64,000 nucleotides of DNA from Thermoplasmata archaeon. GTDB lineage: Archaea > Thermoplasmatota > Thermoplasmata > Lutacidiplasmatales > UBA184. Shown here piece by piece: positions 18,009 through 27,672 of the stretch (position 1 is its first letter; each line of letters opens with the position of its first letter). The notes under the pieces are model-generated. The model was not told the origin of the DNA, searched no databases, and saw only the letters and a list, made by a program, of their open reading frames with translations. The stretch lies in the NCBI GenBank assembly GCA_021817245.1, contig JAKAVQ010000007.1, positions 1-64,000 on the forward strand, read 5' to 3'. The position numbers and the translations under genes are program-made.

Positions 18009-19265
18009 CTACGTCGTTCGCCGGGAGCGGTGGAGCACCGTCCGGTAGGCCTCGACGAACTCGTCGGTCATCCGGCCGAGCGCGGCGTGGGTCGTGACCC
18101 ACTCCCGGGCGCTCGCCCCGAGCGCCCGGGCAGCGAGTTCGTCGCAAAGGAGCCCCTCGATCCCCGCGGCCATCGCTCGGGGATCCTCCGGGTCGACGAG
18201 GAGGACGGCCCCCGAGCGGCGGCCGATCTCCCCGGGACCTCCCCGCTCGGTGACAACGCAGGCCGTCCCGCAGGCCATCGCCTCGAGGAGCGCGACCGAC
18301 GAGGTGTCGGAGAGCGACGGGAGCACGAAGACGCGGCTCTGCGCGAAGAGGGCCGGCTTTTCCGGTTCAGCCACGGGCCCGACGCAGCGCGCGGTCGCGG
18401 AGAGCGCGGGGTCGAACCGGCAGCGTCGCTCCACCTCGGCGCCGAGAGGGCCCTCGCCGGCGATGACCGCGGTGAACCGGCGATCGACCGGTATCCGCGC
18501 GATGGCGTCCAGGAACCGGAGGATGCCCTTGTCCCGCGTCCACCGGCCGACGAACGTCACGACCGGGCGGGCCTCGCTCTCGAGCCGAAGGCGCCAGTCC
18601 GGCGTCGCCACCCCGGGCCGGAACGTCTCGGCGTCGACGCCGTTCGCGATGACCCGAGGCTCGAGCCGGCCCGGCGTGGGAGCTCCGAGGGCTTTAACGG
18701 CCGTCGCCGTGGGGGCGGTCGAGAGGTCGCACCATCGGCAGAGGTCGATGCTGAACCGGGCCCACGATCGGAAGAAGGCGCGGCCGGTCCGGCTCCGGCC
18801 TTCGCCGCGAAGCAGGTCCGGGAGGTTCGTGTGGTACGTACCCACCGTAGGGAGCCGGGCCGCCCGGGCCGCGAGCCAGCCCGCAAGCCCCACGAACCCG
18901 GGGGTGTGGATGTGCACGACGTCGAACTGGCGGACGCCGAACACGACCCGCGCCCACGGCCCGAGCGCCACGCGGTACTGGGCGTACCCCGGCGCCGCGA
19001 TCGAGAGGTGGCGCCGTACCTCGACCCCGTCCGGTCGCAACTCCCGGGCCCGGCTACCAGGGGTTCGTACCGTGAAGACCGTCACATGGTGGCCGGCCCG
19101 GACCAGGGATCGGGCGAGCGTGTCGGTGACCCGGGCCACGCCGTCGTGCGTGGGGGCGAACGTGTCGGTGAAGAAGGCGATGCGGAGCGCCGCGTCGTCC
19201 GTGCCCCCTCCCCGACTCGCCGGCCCGCGGGACGGCGGAGGCGCTCCTTCGGGGACGGCCGGCAT
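18009..19265 (-). CDS. GT4 family glycosyltransferase
   Basis: The 418-residue protein is a two-domain (GT-B) glycosyltransferase of family GT4. The N-terminal domain begins with RIAFFTDTFAPTHDGVARV, which carries the donor/acceptor glycine loop. It also has the HIHTPG and GTYHTN motifs seen in diacylglycerol- or phosphoinositol-mannosyl/glucosyltransferases. The C-terminal domain has FVGRWTRDKG (start of the nucleotide-sugar site) and SLSDTSSVALLEAMACG with the conserved Glu. It probably adds a hexose to a membrane lipid or glycan at the inner membrane face. About 25 low-complexity residues precede the domain, so the start may be later, although I see no better codon. Confidence 0.8.
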   Translation of the reverse strand: MPAVPEGAPPPSRGPASRGGGTDDAALRIAFFTDTFAPTHDGVARVTDTLARSLVRAGHHVTVFTVRTPGSRARELRPDGVEVRRHLSIAAPGYAQYRVALGPWARVVFGVRQFDVVHIHTPGFVGLAGWLAARAARLPTVGTYHTNLPDLLRGEGRSRTGRAFFRSWARFSIDLCRWCDLSTAPTATAVKALGAPTPGRLEPRVIANGVDAETFRPGVATPDWRLRLESEARPVVTFVGRWTRDKGILRFLDAIARIPVDRRFTAVIAGEGPLGAEVERRCRFDPALSATARCVGPVAEPEKPALFAQSRVFVLPSLSDTSSVALLEAMACGTACVVTERGGPGEIGRRSGAVLLVDPEDPRAMAAGIEGLLCDELAARALGASAREWVTTHAALGRMTDEFVEAYRTVLHRSRRTT

Positions 19266-19343
19266 GCGTGGGCTGTCGAGGCCCGAGGCGGCGCATTACG
19301 CTTGGCGCGCCCGCGGGCGGCCCGTGCGGCCCCGGTCGGGAAC

Positions 19344-19351
19344 GTTATATG
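19344..19351 (+). promoter_or_regulatory. TATA box of the DUF1015 gene
   Basis: GTTATATG, about 35 nt before the GTG at 19383. The distance leaves room for a short leader, and a ribosome binding site (GGAAGGAG, 19369-19376) ends 6 nt before the start codon. This gene is therefore probably leadered, unlike several others here. Confidence 0.5.
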
Positions 19352-19382
19352 GCAACGGGCTCGGCGGCGGAAGGAGACGTCG

Positions 19383-20672
19383 GTGGTCGACCTCGCGCCC
19401 GTGCGGGCTTGGCATCCCGACCCCGACCTCGCCTCCCCCAACGACCTCGTCTGCCCCGTCTACGACACCTTGTCGGACGCGGAGCTCGCCCGGTACTCTC
19501 GGCACATGTTCAACGCGGCTGGCTTCGTGCCTCGCCCCCGGACGCTTCCGCTCGCCCGGTTCCTCGGGCAAGCGCGGTCCCGGCTCTCCGAGGCGCTCGC
19601 TGCGGGGGCGTTCCGCCAAGATCCCCGGTCCGCGCTCTACGTCTACGGGATCCGTTACTCTCCGCCCCCCGATATCATCGAGACGATCGCGCCGAAGGAC
19701 CGCCGGCACGAGTACCTCCTCCTCGGGCTCGTCGGCGCCCTCGATCTCGATCGCGTCGGCCCCGGCGAGGTGGCGCTCCACGAACGGACCTTCGAGGACC
19801 GGGTCGACGAACGGGTGGCGCTCACCGACGCGACCGGCATGAGCTTCGCACCGATCGTCGCCGGCTACCACCTCCCGGACCACCGGCTCAACGACCTTCT
19901 GGAACAGATCCTCGGGCTCGACCGGCGCCGGCTCGCCTTCGACGGGACCGAGCGTCCGGTCGCGGAGGCGGTGCTCGACGGCACGGTCCATCGGCTCTGG
20001 CGGGTGGACGACCCGGCGCACCTCCGTGCGATCCGGGAGATCGCGCGCCCCCTGCGACTGCTCATCCTCGACGGCCACCACCGGTTCACGGCGGCGGCGC
20101 ACCGGCACTTCGAGGGCCGGCGGTCGGCCCCCCTGACGATGATCGTGGACGGACGCGACCGCGCCCTTCGGGTCCTCCCTTGGCACCGGGTGCTGCCGGC
20201 GCGGATCGTTCCGGCCCCCGAGCTGATTGCGGCCGCCCGCCGAGAGTTCGAGCGCGTGCGCCCCGTCTCGGGGACCGCCTCGACGGCCCGCGCGATCGCG
20301 ACGCTCCGGGCGATGGGGGGAGACGGCCCACGCGGGTTCCTCGCGGTCTCGGGCCGGCGGATGGTCCGGATCACCGGACCGGCCCGCCGCGACGTCGGGG
20401 CCGACTTCGATCTCCTCCACGCGTTCCTCGAGGAACGGCTTCACGTCGACCCCCACGAGCTCGCCTTCCTGCGTTCCCCGCGGGCCGCGCTCGCGGCCGC
20501 GGCGCGCGCCGGGCCCGGCCCGGGGACCGCGCTCCTCCTTCCCGGCCTCACCGAGGCCGGGATCGAGGAGCGGGCGTTCGGCTCGGGCGCACCCATGGCG
20601 CACAAGTCGACGATGTTCCTGCCCAAGGTCGTCGAGGGACTGATCTTCGCCCGGGCGGACGGTCGGGACTGA
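19383..20672 (+). CDS. DUF1015 family protein
   Basis: The 429-residue protein matches the DUF1015 family, whose members are soluble proteins of unknown biochemical role found in archaea and bacteria. Visible signatures are an N-terminal segment around CPVYDTLSD, a YVYGIRY strand, the conserved LLILDGHHRFTAA motif near the middle, and a C-terminal segment ending with a Lys-Ser-Thr-x-Phe-x-Pro-Lys pattern (HKSTMFLPKV). The GTG start at 19383 is supported by a Shine-Dalgarno-like GGAAGGAG 6 nt upstream and by the TATA box at 19344. It is divergent from the glycosyltransferase and convergent with the polyferredoxin gene. Confidence 0.8.
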   Translation: MVDLAPVRAWHPDPDLASPNDLVCPVYDTLSDAELARYSRHMFNAAGFVPRPRTLPLARFLGQARSRLSEALAAGAFRQDPRSALYVYGIRYSPPPDIIETIAPKDRRHEYLLLGLVGALDLDRVGPGEVALHERTFEDRVDERVALTDATGMSFAPIVAGYHLPDHRLNDLLEQILGLDRRRLAFDGTERPVAEAVLDGTVHRLWRVDDPAHLRAIREIARPLRLLILDGHHRFTAAAHRHFEGRRSAPLTMIVDGRDRALRVLPWHRVLPARIVPAPELIAAARREFERVRPVSGTASTARAIATLRAMGGDGPRGFLAVSGRRMVRITGPARRDVGADFDLLHAFLEERLHVDPHELAFLRSPRAALAAAARAGPGPGTALLLPGLTEAGIEERAFGSGAPMAHKSTMFLPKVVEGLIFARADGRD

Positions 20673-20730
20673 CCCGCTGGTCCCGGGCGGTCCGGCGCGC
20701 GCTCCCCCCGAGCGGGACGGCGCCGCCGCT

Positions 20731-22875
20731 CTACGGGCCCGCCGGCGTAGGCGAGGACGCTCCGCTCGGTGCCGCCTTGGCCCGCGGAACGGGAACCGGA
20801 GGAGTGGCGGGCGACGCCCTCACCATCGGCAGCCGGGCCGGCCGGGGCGGCTCGGGGACTCCGAGCTTCTCCCGGAACCAGTGCCGCGCGTCGTAGAAGT
20901 ACATGTTGTCGTACGGGCACGCCTCGACGCAGTCGCCGACGCCACAGCACTTCGAGCTGCGGAACTCGCCCTTCGAGCGGAAATGCCCGGGCATGTCGAC
21001 GAGACCGACCGGGCAGGATCGAGCGCAGTCGACGGTCGTGCAGCGCCGGCAGACCTCTCGGTCGCGCACCTTGAGACGAAAGAGGCCGAGCCGGGAGAAG
21101 GCGCCGCTGATCGTGCCGGTGTAGCACCAGCCGGTCGTGACGCAGTTGTAGGTGCCGAAGTACGGGATCGTGACGAACAGCACGTACCACAGGATGCTGA
21201 AGTAGCACGCGAACAGGAAGACCGTCGGGTCGGCGCCGAGCACCACGAGCCCGAGACGGCCGGACGCGTCGAGCGCGGAAGCGAGCGCGGCGAGCACGAG
21301 GGAGACGAGGACTACTCCGGTCACGGTCGAGAAGGTCCGGGAGAAGCGGCTGCTCAGGAACTTCCGGGCGAGGGGGGAGGAACGGTTGAAGCTCTTCATC
21401 GCGTCGACCGTCGTCCCCTGGAACATCAGGGGAGCGGTGCAGAACGTCGAACAGACGACCCGCCGGCCGAAGAGGAAAGTGAGGACGCCCAGGACCGCAT
21501 ACGTCGCGAGGATCGCCCCGAAGACCCCGGTGGCGATCGGCGCGGAGCCGATCCCCATCGGCCAGCCGAGCACTGGGACGCTCGTCCCGGCCGGAGCTCG
21601 CGGAAAGAGCTCGGCGTAGTAGACGCTCGGGAACCAGACGGCGAAGGCTCCGTAGGCCGCCATCATCAGGCCGAGGCGGACTCGGGTCTCCCGCGAGCGG
21701 GTCTCGCGGAACTTGAAGAGCACGAGCGTGCCCATCTCGACGCCCATCATCAAAAGGAACCACGTCGACGCCGTCGTGCTCGCGAAGAACCAGAACCCGT
21801 TGTAGATCGCCGCGTAGATCATCCGAGACCCGGGCCCGGAGAGCGCGAGCGGGGCGAACCCCGCCCCGTAGAGGGATCCGACGACGGCGACGTTGAGCAG
21901 CGCGCCCATGAACAGCTCGGCGACGAAGATCCCGGCAAGGATCCCGGTGGTCCATCCGGGTCGAAGTGCCCAGGCGAACCGGTCCGGCCGCTCGACCTCT
22001 TCGGGACGGACGATGAGGTCGAAGTACAGGACCATCTCGACGACGACGGACGCCGCGAAGGCGAGCGGGTCGCCGTAGACCCACCAGAGGTAGAGTCCGG
22101 CCATCATCAGGCCGTAGACCCCGAGGAGACGGAGGAGGTACCTCCCGAAGGCCCGGCCGACCTCCCGGGTCCGGTAGAGGTACTCCATCAGGAAGACGAA
22201 CAGCCCGATCATCACCGCGCTCGCCGCGTAGGTCGAGAGATCGACCCACACCGCCACCGCGAGGGCGGGTGGCGAGAGCAGCATGATCACCGACTGGCCG
22301 ATCAGAACGACGAGGACCGCCCGCGGCAACCGGTGACGGAGCAGGACCGCGGTCAGGAGCATCTCCGCGGACATCGTGAAGAGGAACCAGGGAGAGTTGA
22401 CGACGGACGCGAGCCCCGAGAGCACGCCGGCGAGGTTCCCGGCGCCGAAGCCGATCGGGAGACCGGCCGCGGCCTGGAACGTCCACCCCATCAGGAACTC
22501 GTTCGCGAGTACGAGCGTGAGGACCGTGGCGGCGAAGAGCCGCGGACGGCCCCGGCGGGGCGGATCGTCCGGACGCGGAGCGTCGGTCCGGCGGCGGACC
22601 TCCTCGAGAAACCCGAAGAAGACCTCGATGACGCTCACGGACATGAGCGCGCTCGCAACCCAGAACCCCTCCACCAGCGACGACGAGCTGGGACGGACGT
22701 AGTAGACGGCCGCGCCGACGAGCATCGCGACCATCATGAGGAGCAGGAAGACGACGGTCGAGGCCCTTAGCGGGGTGCGCGCTTCCCCCGCCCACCTCAG
22801 CAGGTACGCGGTCGCGGCGGCCATGCCGGCGGCGAAGAGGGAGAGGATCGCGAGGACCGCGTCGGAGGCTACCAT
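20731..22875 (-). CDS. Polytopic membrane polyferredoxin (NapH/CcoG-like electron carrier)
   Basis: The 714-residue protein has about a dozen or more membrane helices. Near residue 520 a membrane-proximal Cys pair ([11 protein letters not shown]) recalls the CxxxCP-type motifs of NapH/NosR/CcoG proteins. The C-terminal domain has two ferredoxin motifs: C-x2-C-x4-C-x3-CP ([14 protein letters not shown]) and an unusual CC-x4-C-x3-CP ([12 protein letters not shown]). Such proteins pass electrons between the quinone pool or a membrane partner and soluble iron-sulfur proteins. The electron partner is unknown; no reductase is encoded beside it. The upstream membrane-protein gene lies 34 nt away on the same strand and is a likely partner. 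The tail is rich in Pro and Ala. The ATG at 22875 starts the first helix. Confidence 0.7.
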   Translation of the reverse strand: MVASDAVLAILSLFAAGMAAATAYLLRWAGEARTPLRASTVVFLLLMMVAMLVGAAVYYVRPSSSSLVEGFWVASALMSVSVIEVFFGFLEEVRRRTDAPRPDDPPRRGRPRLFAATVLTLVLANEFLMGWTFQAAAGLPIGFGAGNLAGVLSGLASVVNSPWFLFTMSAEMLLTAVLLRHRLPRAVLVVLIGQSVIMLLSPPALAVAVWVDLSTYAASAVMIGLFVFLMEYLYRTREVGRAFGRYLLRLLGVYGLMMAGLYLWWVYGDPLAFAASVVVEMVLYFDLIVRPEEVERPDRFAWALRPGWTTGILAGIFVAELFMGALLNVAVVGSLYGAGFAPLALSGPGSRMIYAAIYNGFWFFASTTASTWFLLMMGVEMGTLVLFKFRETRSRETRVRLGLMMAAYGAFAVWFPSVYYAELFPRAPAGTSVPVLGWPMGIGSAPIATGVFGAILATYAVLGVLTFLFGRRVVCSTFCTAPLMFQGTTVDAMKSFNRSSPLARKFLSSRFSRTFSTVTGVVLVSLVLAALASALDASGRLGLVVLGADPTVFLFACYFSILWYVLFVTIPYFGTYNCVTTGWCYTGTISGAFSRLGLFRLKVRDREVCRRCTTVDCARSCPVGLVDMPGHFRSKGEFRSSKCCGVGDCVEACPYDNMYFYDARHWFREKLGVPEPPRPARLPMVRASPATPPVPVPRAKAAPSGASSPTPAGP

Positions 22876-22909
22876 CGGACGGCGACTCCCGCCGCGTCGC
22901 CGCCGGGGC

Positions 22910-24238
22910 TCACAAACCGTCGGCCGAGGCCGGGCCGTCCGGGGCACGGTGCCGCGGCTCCGTCACGCCCGGGACCGACGGGGGGGCCGGAACCCCTCGC
23001 CGTCCCGCAGAAGCGGTCGCCGAAGCGGCGTCCGCGCGGTCCCACCGCCCGACCGACCACGTGACCGGCACGAACGCCCGGGCCCCGAGCAGTCCGACCG
23101 CCAGGGAGAATCCGCCGACCGCGAGATACTGGACACCCCACCGGAAGAAGAGGTCGGCGCCGGGGGCGAAGACCGGCACGACGGCCCCCCATGCGGCGGG
23201 CAGACCGAACACCCCCATGAGCTCGTTGCCGAGGCCCTCGATGCCCCACCCGGCGAGGGGCGGCGGCGCCCCCGCGATGAGGACGATCCCGGCCGCCGCG
23301 GCGAGTCCCCGGAGGACCCACGGGCCGGGCGATGCGGTCTGGCGGCGCACGAAGTCGGCCGTGCCCTTGGGAAAGAGCGCCGCGAAGATGGCGAGGAACG
23401 ACGGAAGCTGATGGATCACGATCCACCGGAACCAGAGCGCGGCCGAAGCGTGGATCGGATCGGTGGCCGTCCACTCGACCAGCATCGTGAGGGACCAGGT
23501 GATCCCGCCGACGAGGAGCGCCGTCCGAACGAGCGCGCTGATCGCGAACCGGCGGTCGACCCGGGGAGGGACGTAGATCGCCTCCTCCTCGGCGCCTCCC
23601 GAGAGGCCGAGGATCCCTCCGTACACCCGGAGCACGACCTCCTGGGCGAGCAGGGCCACCCACACGATGACCATCTGGAACGCGCCCAGGACCCAACTGT
23701 TCAGGAGGAGGTTGCCGGTCGAAGAGCCGGAAACCTGTGCGACGAGGCCGACCCCGGCCGTCGCCGCGGCGGTGGTCGAGCAGCACGCGCCGAGGGTGAC
23801 CAGAGCGATCATCGCCGGGGTCAGGCCCGCGACGGAGCTCACCGATGCGGGGCGCCGGACGCTCGCGCGACGGGAACGCACGAGCGCGACGCCGAGCAAC
23901 ACCGCGATCGCCATCCCGATCCCCACCCCGACCGAGACGACGATCATCGAGAGCGTCGCGAAGAACGGAAGCTCCACGAACCCCCACGGAGCGAGGATCA
24001 GGAGTCCCGGGTAGTTCCACGGCTGCGTTCCGAGACCGTTCCCGAGGATCAGGAGGACCTGGTACCCCCCGCTCAGGTTCGCGAAGACCAGCATCCCACC
24101 GACCACCATCGAACCGAGGGCGTAGAGCACGACGAACGTGACCGTCATCGCGATCACGTGCGAGCGTCGGATGTACCGACGGATCTCGCGGAGCGAGAGG
24201 ATGGAGAGGGGAGAGCCCAGCTCCGGGCCGGCCGACAC
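22910..24238 (-). CDS. Polytopic membrane protein with a conserved-looking di-Cys motif, partner of the polyferredoxin
   Basis: The 442-residue protein has about ten membrane helices and no domain I can name. A notable intramembrane motif is [13 protein letters not shown], in which two adjacent cysteines could bind a metal or take part in redox chemistry. The GTG start at 24238 is supported by a TATA box (GATATAAG region, 24260-24268) 26 nt upstream, giving a leaderless mRNA. The gene is followed 34 nt later by the polyferredoxin, so both are probably transcribed together and may form one membrane redox complex. Confidence 0.6.
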   Translation of the reverse strand: MSAGPELGSPLSILSLREIRRYIRRSHVIAMTVTFVVLYALGSMVVGGMLVFANLSGGYQVLLILGNGLGTQPWNYPGLLILAPWGFVELPFFATLSMIVVSVGVGIGMAIAVLLGVALVRSRRASVRRPASVSSVAGLTPAMIALVTLGACCSTTAAATAGVGLVAQVSGSSTGNLLLNSWVLGAFQMVIVWVALLAQEVVLRVYGGILGLSGGAEEEAIYVPPRVDRRFAISALVRTALLVGGITWSLTMLVEWTATDPIHASAALWFRWIVIHQLPSFLAIFAALFPKGTADFVRRQTASPGPWVLRGLAAAAGIVLIAGAPPPLAGWGIEGLGNELMGVFGLPAAWGAVVPVFAPGADLFFRWGVQYLAVGGFSLAVGLLGARAFVPVTWSVGRWDRADAASATASAGRRGVPAPPSVPGVTEPRHRAPDGPASADGL

Positions 24239-24259
24239 GGGGTCGCAGCCGCGAGCGCG

Positions 24260-24268
24260 CTTATATCG
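24260..24268 (-). promoter_or_regulatory. TATA box for the membrane redox operon
   Basis: CGATATAAG on the minus strand, centred about 26 nt before the GTG at 24238. The spacing predicts a leaderless transcript that covers the membrane protein and the polyferredoxin. Confidence 0.55.
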
Positions 24269-24431
24269 CGTCGGTTCGGACGGCCCACCGCCGGTGTCGA
24301 GGGCCGCCCGACGCCGGCGTTACTCGGAGGTCCCGAGCCCCGCCCGGGAGCGCCCGCCTCCCGAGCCTGCACCAACGGAACCGAGGACCGCACCAAAACG
24401 GCTTCATCCCCAAGGACCCCACCAGAGCTCG

Positions 24432-26255
24432 ATGAGCACTCCGCCGATCCTCCGGGAGGATCCCCGAGCAGAGACCGCGACCCGGCCCCGCGGGGACGGC
24501 GCGGCCCGCCCTCGGAAGGTATTTCCCCGCTCGACCTCATCCGATCCCCAGGACCCACGCGGAGCGGCGGGAGGGGTACTTCCCGCGCTCGCCGGGGAGA
24601 ACGTGACCGTCCGACGCGAGCGGCAGGTCGGTACCACCGGTCGGGCCGCGGCCCGGTCCGTGGTCGGGACGCTTCGGCTCCTTGCGCCGGTCCCGCCCGG
24701 TGCCGAGGGGATCCTTACTCGGGAAGCGCTCGACTTCGTGCGCGAGCTCGATGCCCGGTTCGATCCGGAGCGCCGCCGCCTCCTCGCTCGGCGCGGTCGG
24801 TTCCACGCCGCGCTGCGCGCGGGCAAGCTCCCGGGCGTTCTCCCCGAGACCGCACGGCTCCGGCGTTCCGCGTGGAAGGTCTCTCCCCCGCCTCCCGATC
24901 TCGCCGACCGGCGGGTCGAGATCACCGGGCCGGTCGACCGGAAGATGATCATCAACGCCCTCAACTCTGGGGCGAAGGTCTTCATGGCCGATTTCGAGGA
25001 CTCCCACGCCCCGACCTGGGAAGGGACGGTCCTCGGGCAGGTGAACCTCTTCGATGCGGTGCGCCGTCGCATCGAGCTCACGACTCCCGACGGACGGCGC
25101 TACCGCCTGAACCCAACGACGGCGACCTTGATGGTGCGACCGCGAGGCTGGCACCTCGAGGAGCACCACGTGCGGTGCGGGGACCGAACGGTCTCGGCGA
25201 GCCTCTTCGACTTCGGGCTCTACCTCTTCCACAACGGCGCCGAGCTGCTCCGTCGGGGAACCGGGCCGTACTTCTACCTCCCGAAGATCGAGCACCATCT
25301 CGAGGCCCGGCTCTGGAACGACGTCTTTCGCTTCTCGGAGGAGCGGCTCGGCCTACCGGTCGGGTCGATCCGGGCGACCGTGCTGATCGAGACGCTCCCG
25401 GCCGTCTTCCAGATGCACGAGATCCTCTGGGAGCTCCGCGAGCACTCCGCCGGTCTCAACTGCGGCCGGTGGGACTACCTGTTCAGCTTCATCAAGCAGT
25501 TCCGCGACGACCCGGACGCCCTCTTCCCGGACCGCTCCCAGCTCGCGATGACCACGCCCTTCCTCACCGCGTACTCCCTTCGGCTCGTCGAGACCTGCCA
25601 CCGCCGCGGCGCCCACGCGATGGGCGGCATGGCCGCCCAGATCCCCATCAAAGAGGACCCGATCGCGAACGCCGAGGCGATCGAACGGGTCCGGGCCGAC
25701 AAGGTTCGCGAGGTCCGGGCCGGGCACGACGGCACGTGGGTGGCGCATCCCGGTCTCGTCCCGGTCGCGCTCGAGGTCTTCGACGCGGAGATGAAGGAGC
25801 CGAACCAGCTCGACCGCCCGGCCGAGCCGACCCGGGCGGGTCCCCGGGAGCTGCTCGCGATCCCTCGCGGGCCGATCACGCGCGACGGCGTGCGGCGGAA
25901 CACCCGCGTCGCGCTCCGGTACCTCGAGGCATGGCTCCGGGGCGTCGGCTGCGTTCCGATCGACCATCTGATGGAGGACGCGGCGACCGTGGAGATCGCC
26001 CGCTCCCAGCTCTGGCAGTGGCTGCGCCATCGTGCGCCGCTCGAGGGGGGCGGGGTCGTCGACCCGGCCCTTTTCCGGGCGTATCTCCTCAGCGAGGCGG
26101 AAGAGCTCGCCCGGGAGTCGGGCGGCGGGTCGCCGTCGCTCGCGCGGGCGAGGAGGATCCTGGACGAGGTCGTGACGTCCCGGTCCTTCGAGGAGTTTAT
26201 CACGCAGCGCGCGTACCCCGAATTGGTGGGCGCGCCCGGGGGGAACGGGAAATGA
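24432..26255 (+). CDS. aceB: Malate synthase (AceB-like)
   Basis: It condenses glyoxylate with acetyl-CoA to malate, the second step of the glyoxylate shunt. The conserved core starts near residue 80 ([18 protein letters not shown]). Signatures include [34 protein letters not shown], a [16 protein letters not shown] segment with an active-site Glu, and [19 protein letters not shown] with the conserved Asp. From the ATG at 24432 the protein has 607 residues, but type A enzymes usually have about 530. The first 57 or so residues are low-complexity, so a GTG at 24603 (550 residues, preceded by GGAGA) is a good alternative start. The stop overlaps the isocitrate lyase start (ATGA). Confidence 0.88.
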   Translation: MSTPPILREDPRAETATRPRGDGAARPRKVFPRSTSSDPQDPRGAAGGVLPALAGENVTVRRERQVGTTGRAAARSVVGTLRLLAPVPPGAEGILTREALDFVRELDARFDPERRRLLARRGRFHAALRAGKLPGVLPETARLRRSAWKVSPPPPDLADRRVEITGPVDRKMIINALNSGAKVFMADFEDSHAPTWEGTVLGQVNLFDAVRRRIELTTPDGRRYRLNPTTATLMVRPRGWHLEEHHVRCGDRTVSASLFDFGLYLFHNGAELLRRGTGPYFYLPKIEHHLEARLWNDVFRFSEERLGLPVGSIRATVLIETLPAVFQMHEILWELREHSAGLNCGRWDYLFSFIKQFRDDPDALFPDRSQLAMTTPFLTAYSLRLVETCHRRGAHAMGGMAAQIPIKEDPIANAEAIERVRADKVREVRAGHDGTWVAHPGLVPVALEVFDAEMKEPNQLDRPAEPTRAGPRELLAIPRGPITRDGVRRNTRVALRYLEAWLRGVGCVPIDHLMEDAATVEIARSQLWQWLRHRAPLEGGGVVDPALFRAYLLSEAEELARESGGGSPSLARARRILDEVVTSRSFEEFITQRAYPELVGAPGGNGK

Positions 26256-27586
26256 GCGAGGCGGTCGGAAACGACTGGAAGCGGAACGAGCGGTGGAGAG
26301 GGATCGTACGACCGTACAAGGCCGAAGACGTCGAGCGCCTCCGCGGTTCGGTCCAGGTCCAGTACACCCTCGCGACGCTCGGTGCCCAGCGGCTTTGGCG
26401 ACTCCTCCGCACGGAGCCGTACGTCCCGACGCTCGGCGCGATGACCGGCACCCAGGCGGTCCAGATGGTCGCGGCGGGACTTCCCGCGATCTACGCGAGC
26501 GGGTGGCAGGTCGCGGCGGACGCGAACGACGCCGCCCAGACCTACCCGGATCAGAGCCTGTACCCCGCGGACTCGATGCCCCACCTGGTCCGCCGGATCA
26601 ACAACGCCTTCCGACGCGAGGACGAGAAACAGCATGCGACGGGGAAGGACGAGGTGTACTGGTACGCCCCCATCGTCGCCGACGGCGAGGCGGGTTTCGG
26701 GGGGAACCTGAACGTCTTCGAGCTCACGAAGGGGCTGATCGAGGCGGGCACCGCGGGTCTCCACCTCGAGGACCAGCTCGCCTCCGTGAAGAAGTGCGGC
26801 CACATGGGCGGAAAGGTCCTCGTGCCGGCCCGGGAGTTCAACCAGAAGCTCTGGGCCGCGCGCCTCGCCGCCGATGTCCTCGGGGTCCCCACCGTGCTCG
26901 TCGCCCGGACGGATGCGCTCTCGGCGAAGCTCCTGACGAGCGACATCGACCCGCGCGACGCGCCGTTCCTCACGGGAAAGCGTACCCCCGAAGGGTTCTT
27001 CGAGATCACCGGCGGGCTCGACCAGGCGATCGCCCGGGGCCTCGCCTACGCCCCGTACTCGGACCTCCTCTGGTTCGAGACCGGCGGGCCGGATCTCGAC
27101 GAGGCCGAGCGGTTCGCCCGGGAGGTCCACGCGCAGTTCCCCGGAAAGCCCCTCGCCTACAACTGCTCGCCGTCCTTCAACTGGCGCAAGAAGCTGAAGC
27201 CCGAGGTGATCGCCGAGTTCCAGTCGACGATCGCCGAGATGGGCTACAAGTTCCAGTTCGTGACCCTCGCCGGATTCCACGTGCTCAACCTGTCGATGTT
27301 CCAGCTCGCGAAATCGTACGGCCAGAGCGGAATGGCGGCGTATAGCGACCTCCAGGAGGCGGAGTTCCGTGCCGAAGAGGAAGGGTATTCCGCCGTCAAG
27401 CACCAAGCGTTCGTCGGAACGGGGTACTTCGACGACGTCGCCCAGGTCCTTTCCGGCGGCCTCACCTCCACGCTGGCGATGGACGGCTCGACCGAGTCGG
27501 AGCAGTTCCAGCCGGCCGCGAAGAGCCCGGCCGCGCCGCCCTCCCGCACGGGACGGGGCCGCTCGGCCACTTCGAAAGCGACCTAG
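26252..27586 (+). CDS. aceA: Isocitrate lyase
   Basis: It splits isocitrate into glyoxylate and succinate, the first step of the glyoxylate shunt. The 444-residue protein carries the hallmark [13 protein letters not shown] with the catalytic cysteine. Mg-binding and substrate motifs are also present: [28 protein letters not shown] and YNCSPSFNW. The length is normal. The start codon overlaps the malate synthase stop (26252-26255), so the two enzymes are translationally coupled and made in step. The last 30 or so residues are low-complexity. The pair lets the cell grow on acetate or on fatty acids degraded to acetyl-CoA, consistent with the acyl-CoA genes next door. Confidence 0.95.
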   Translation: MSEAVGNDWKRNERWRGIVRPYKAEDVERLRGSVQVQYTLATLGAQRLWRLLRTEPYVPTLGAMTGTQAVQMVAAGLPAIYASGWQVAADANDAAQTYPDQSLYPADSMPHLVRRINNAFRREDEKQHATGKDEVYWYAPIVADGEAGFGGNLNVFELTKGLIEAGTAGLHLEDQLASVKKCGHMGGKVLVPAREFNQKLWAARLAADVLGVPTVLVARTDALSAKLLTSDIDPRDAPFLTGKRTPEGFFEITGGLDQAIARGLAYAPYSDLLWFETGGPDLDEAERFAREVHAQFPGKPLAYNCSPSFNWRKKLKPEVIAEFQSTIAEMGYKFQFVTLAGFHVLNLSMFQLAKSYGQSGMAAYSDLQEAEFRAEEEGYSAVKHQAFVGTGYFDDVAQVLSGGLTSTLAMDGSTESEQFQPAAKSPAAPPSRTGRGRSATSKAT

Positions 27587-27594
27587 GGTCCCGT

Positions 27595-27608
27595 CCGGCC
27601 TTGGCCGG
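27595..27608. terminator. Short dyad between convergent genes
   Basis: CCGGCC-TT-GGCCGG lies just past the isocitrate lyase stop and before the convergent acyl-CoA dehydrogenase stop. It could help end transcription from either side. The two-base loop must open to form a hairpin, and no T-run follows. Confidence 0.25.
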
Positions 27609-27672
27609 GCGCTGGGATTCGGCCGCCGCCGACCGTACCCCCGAGAGGGCGCGGAGTCGCGAGCCGGTCCGA

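Noticed and set aside
22736-27586. A 1616-residue open frame on the plus strand
   Set aside because: Its first 1170 or so residues are Arg/Pro/Gly-rich readthrough antisense to two membrane-protein genes and out of frame with malate synthase. Only the isocitrate lyase part from 26252 is real.
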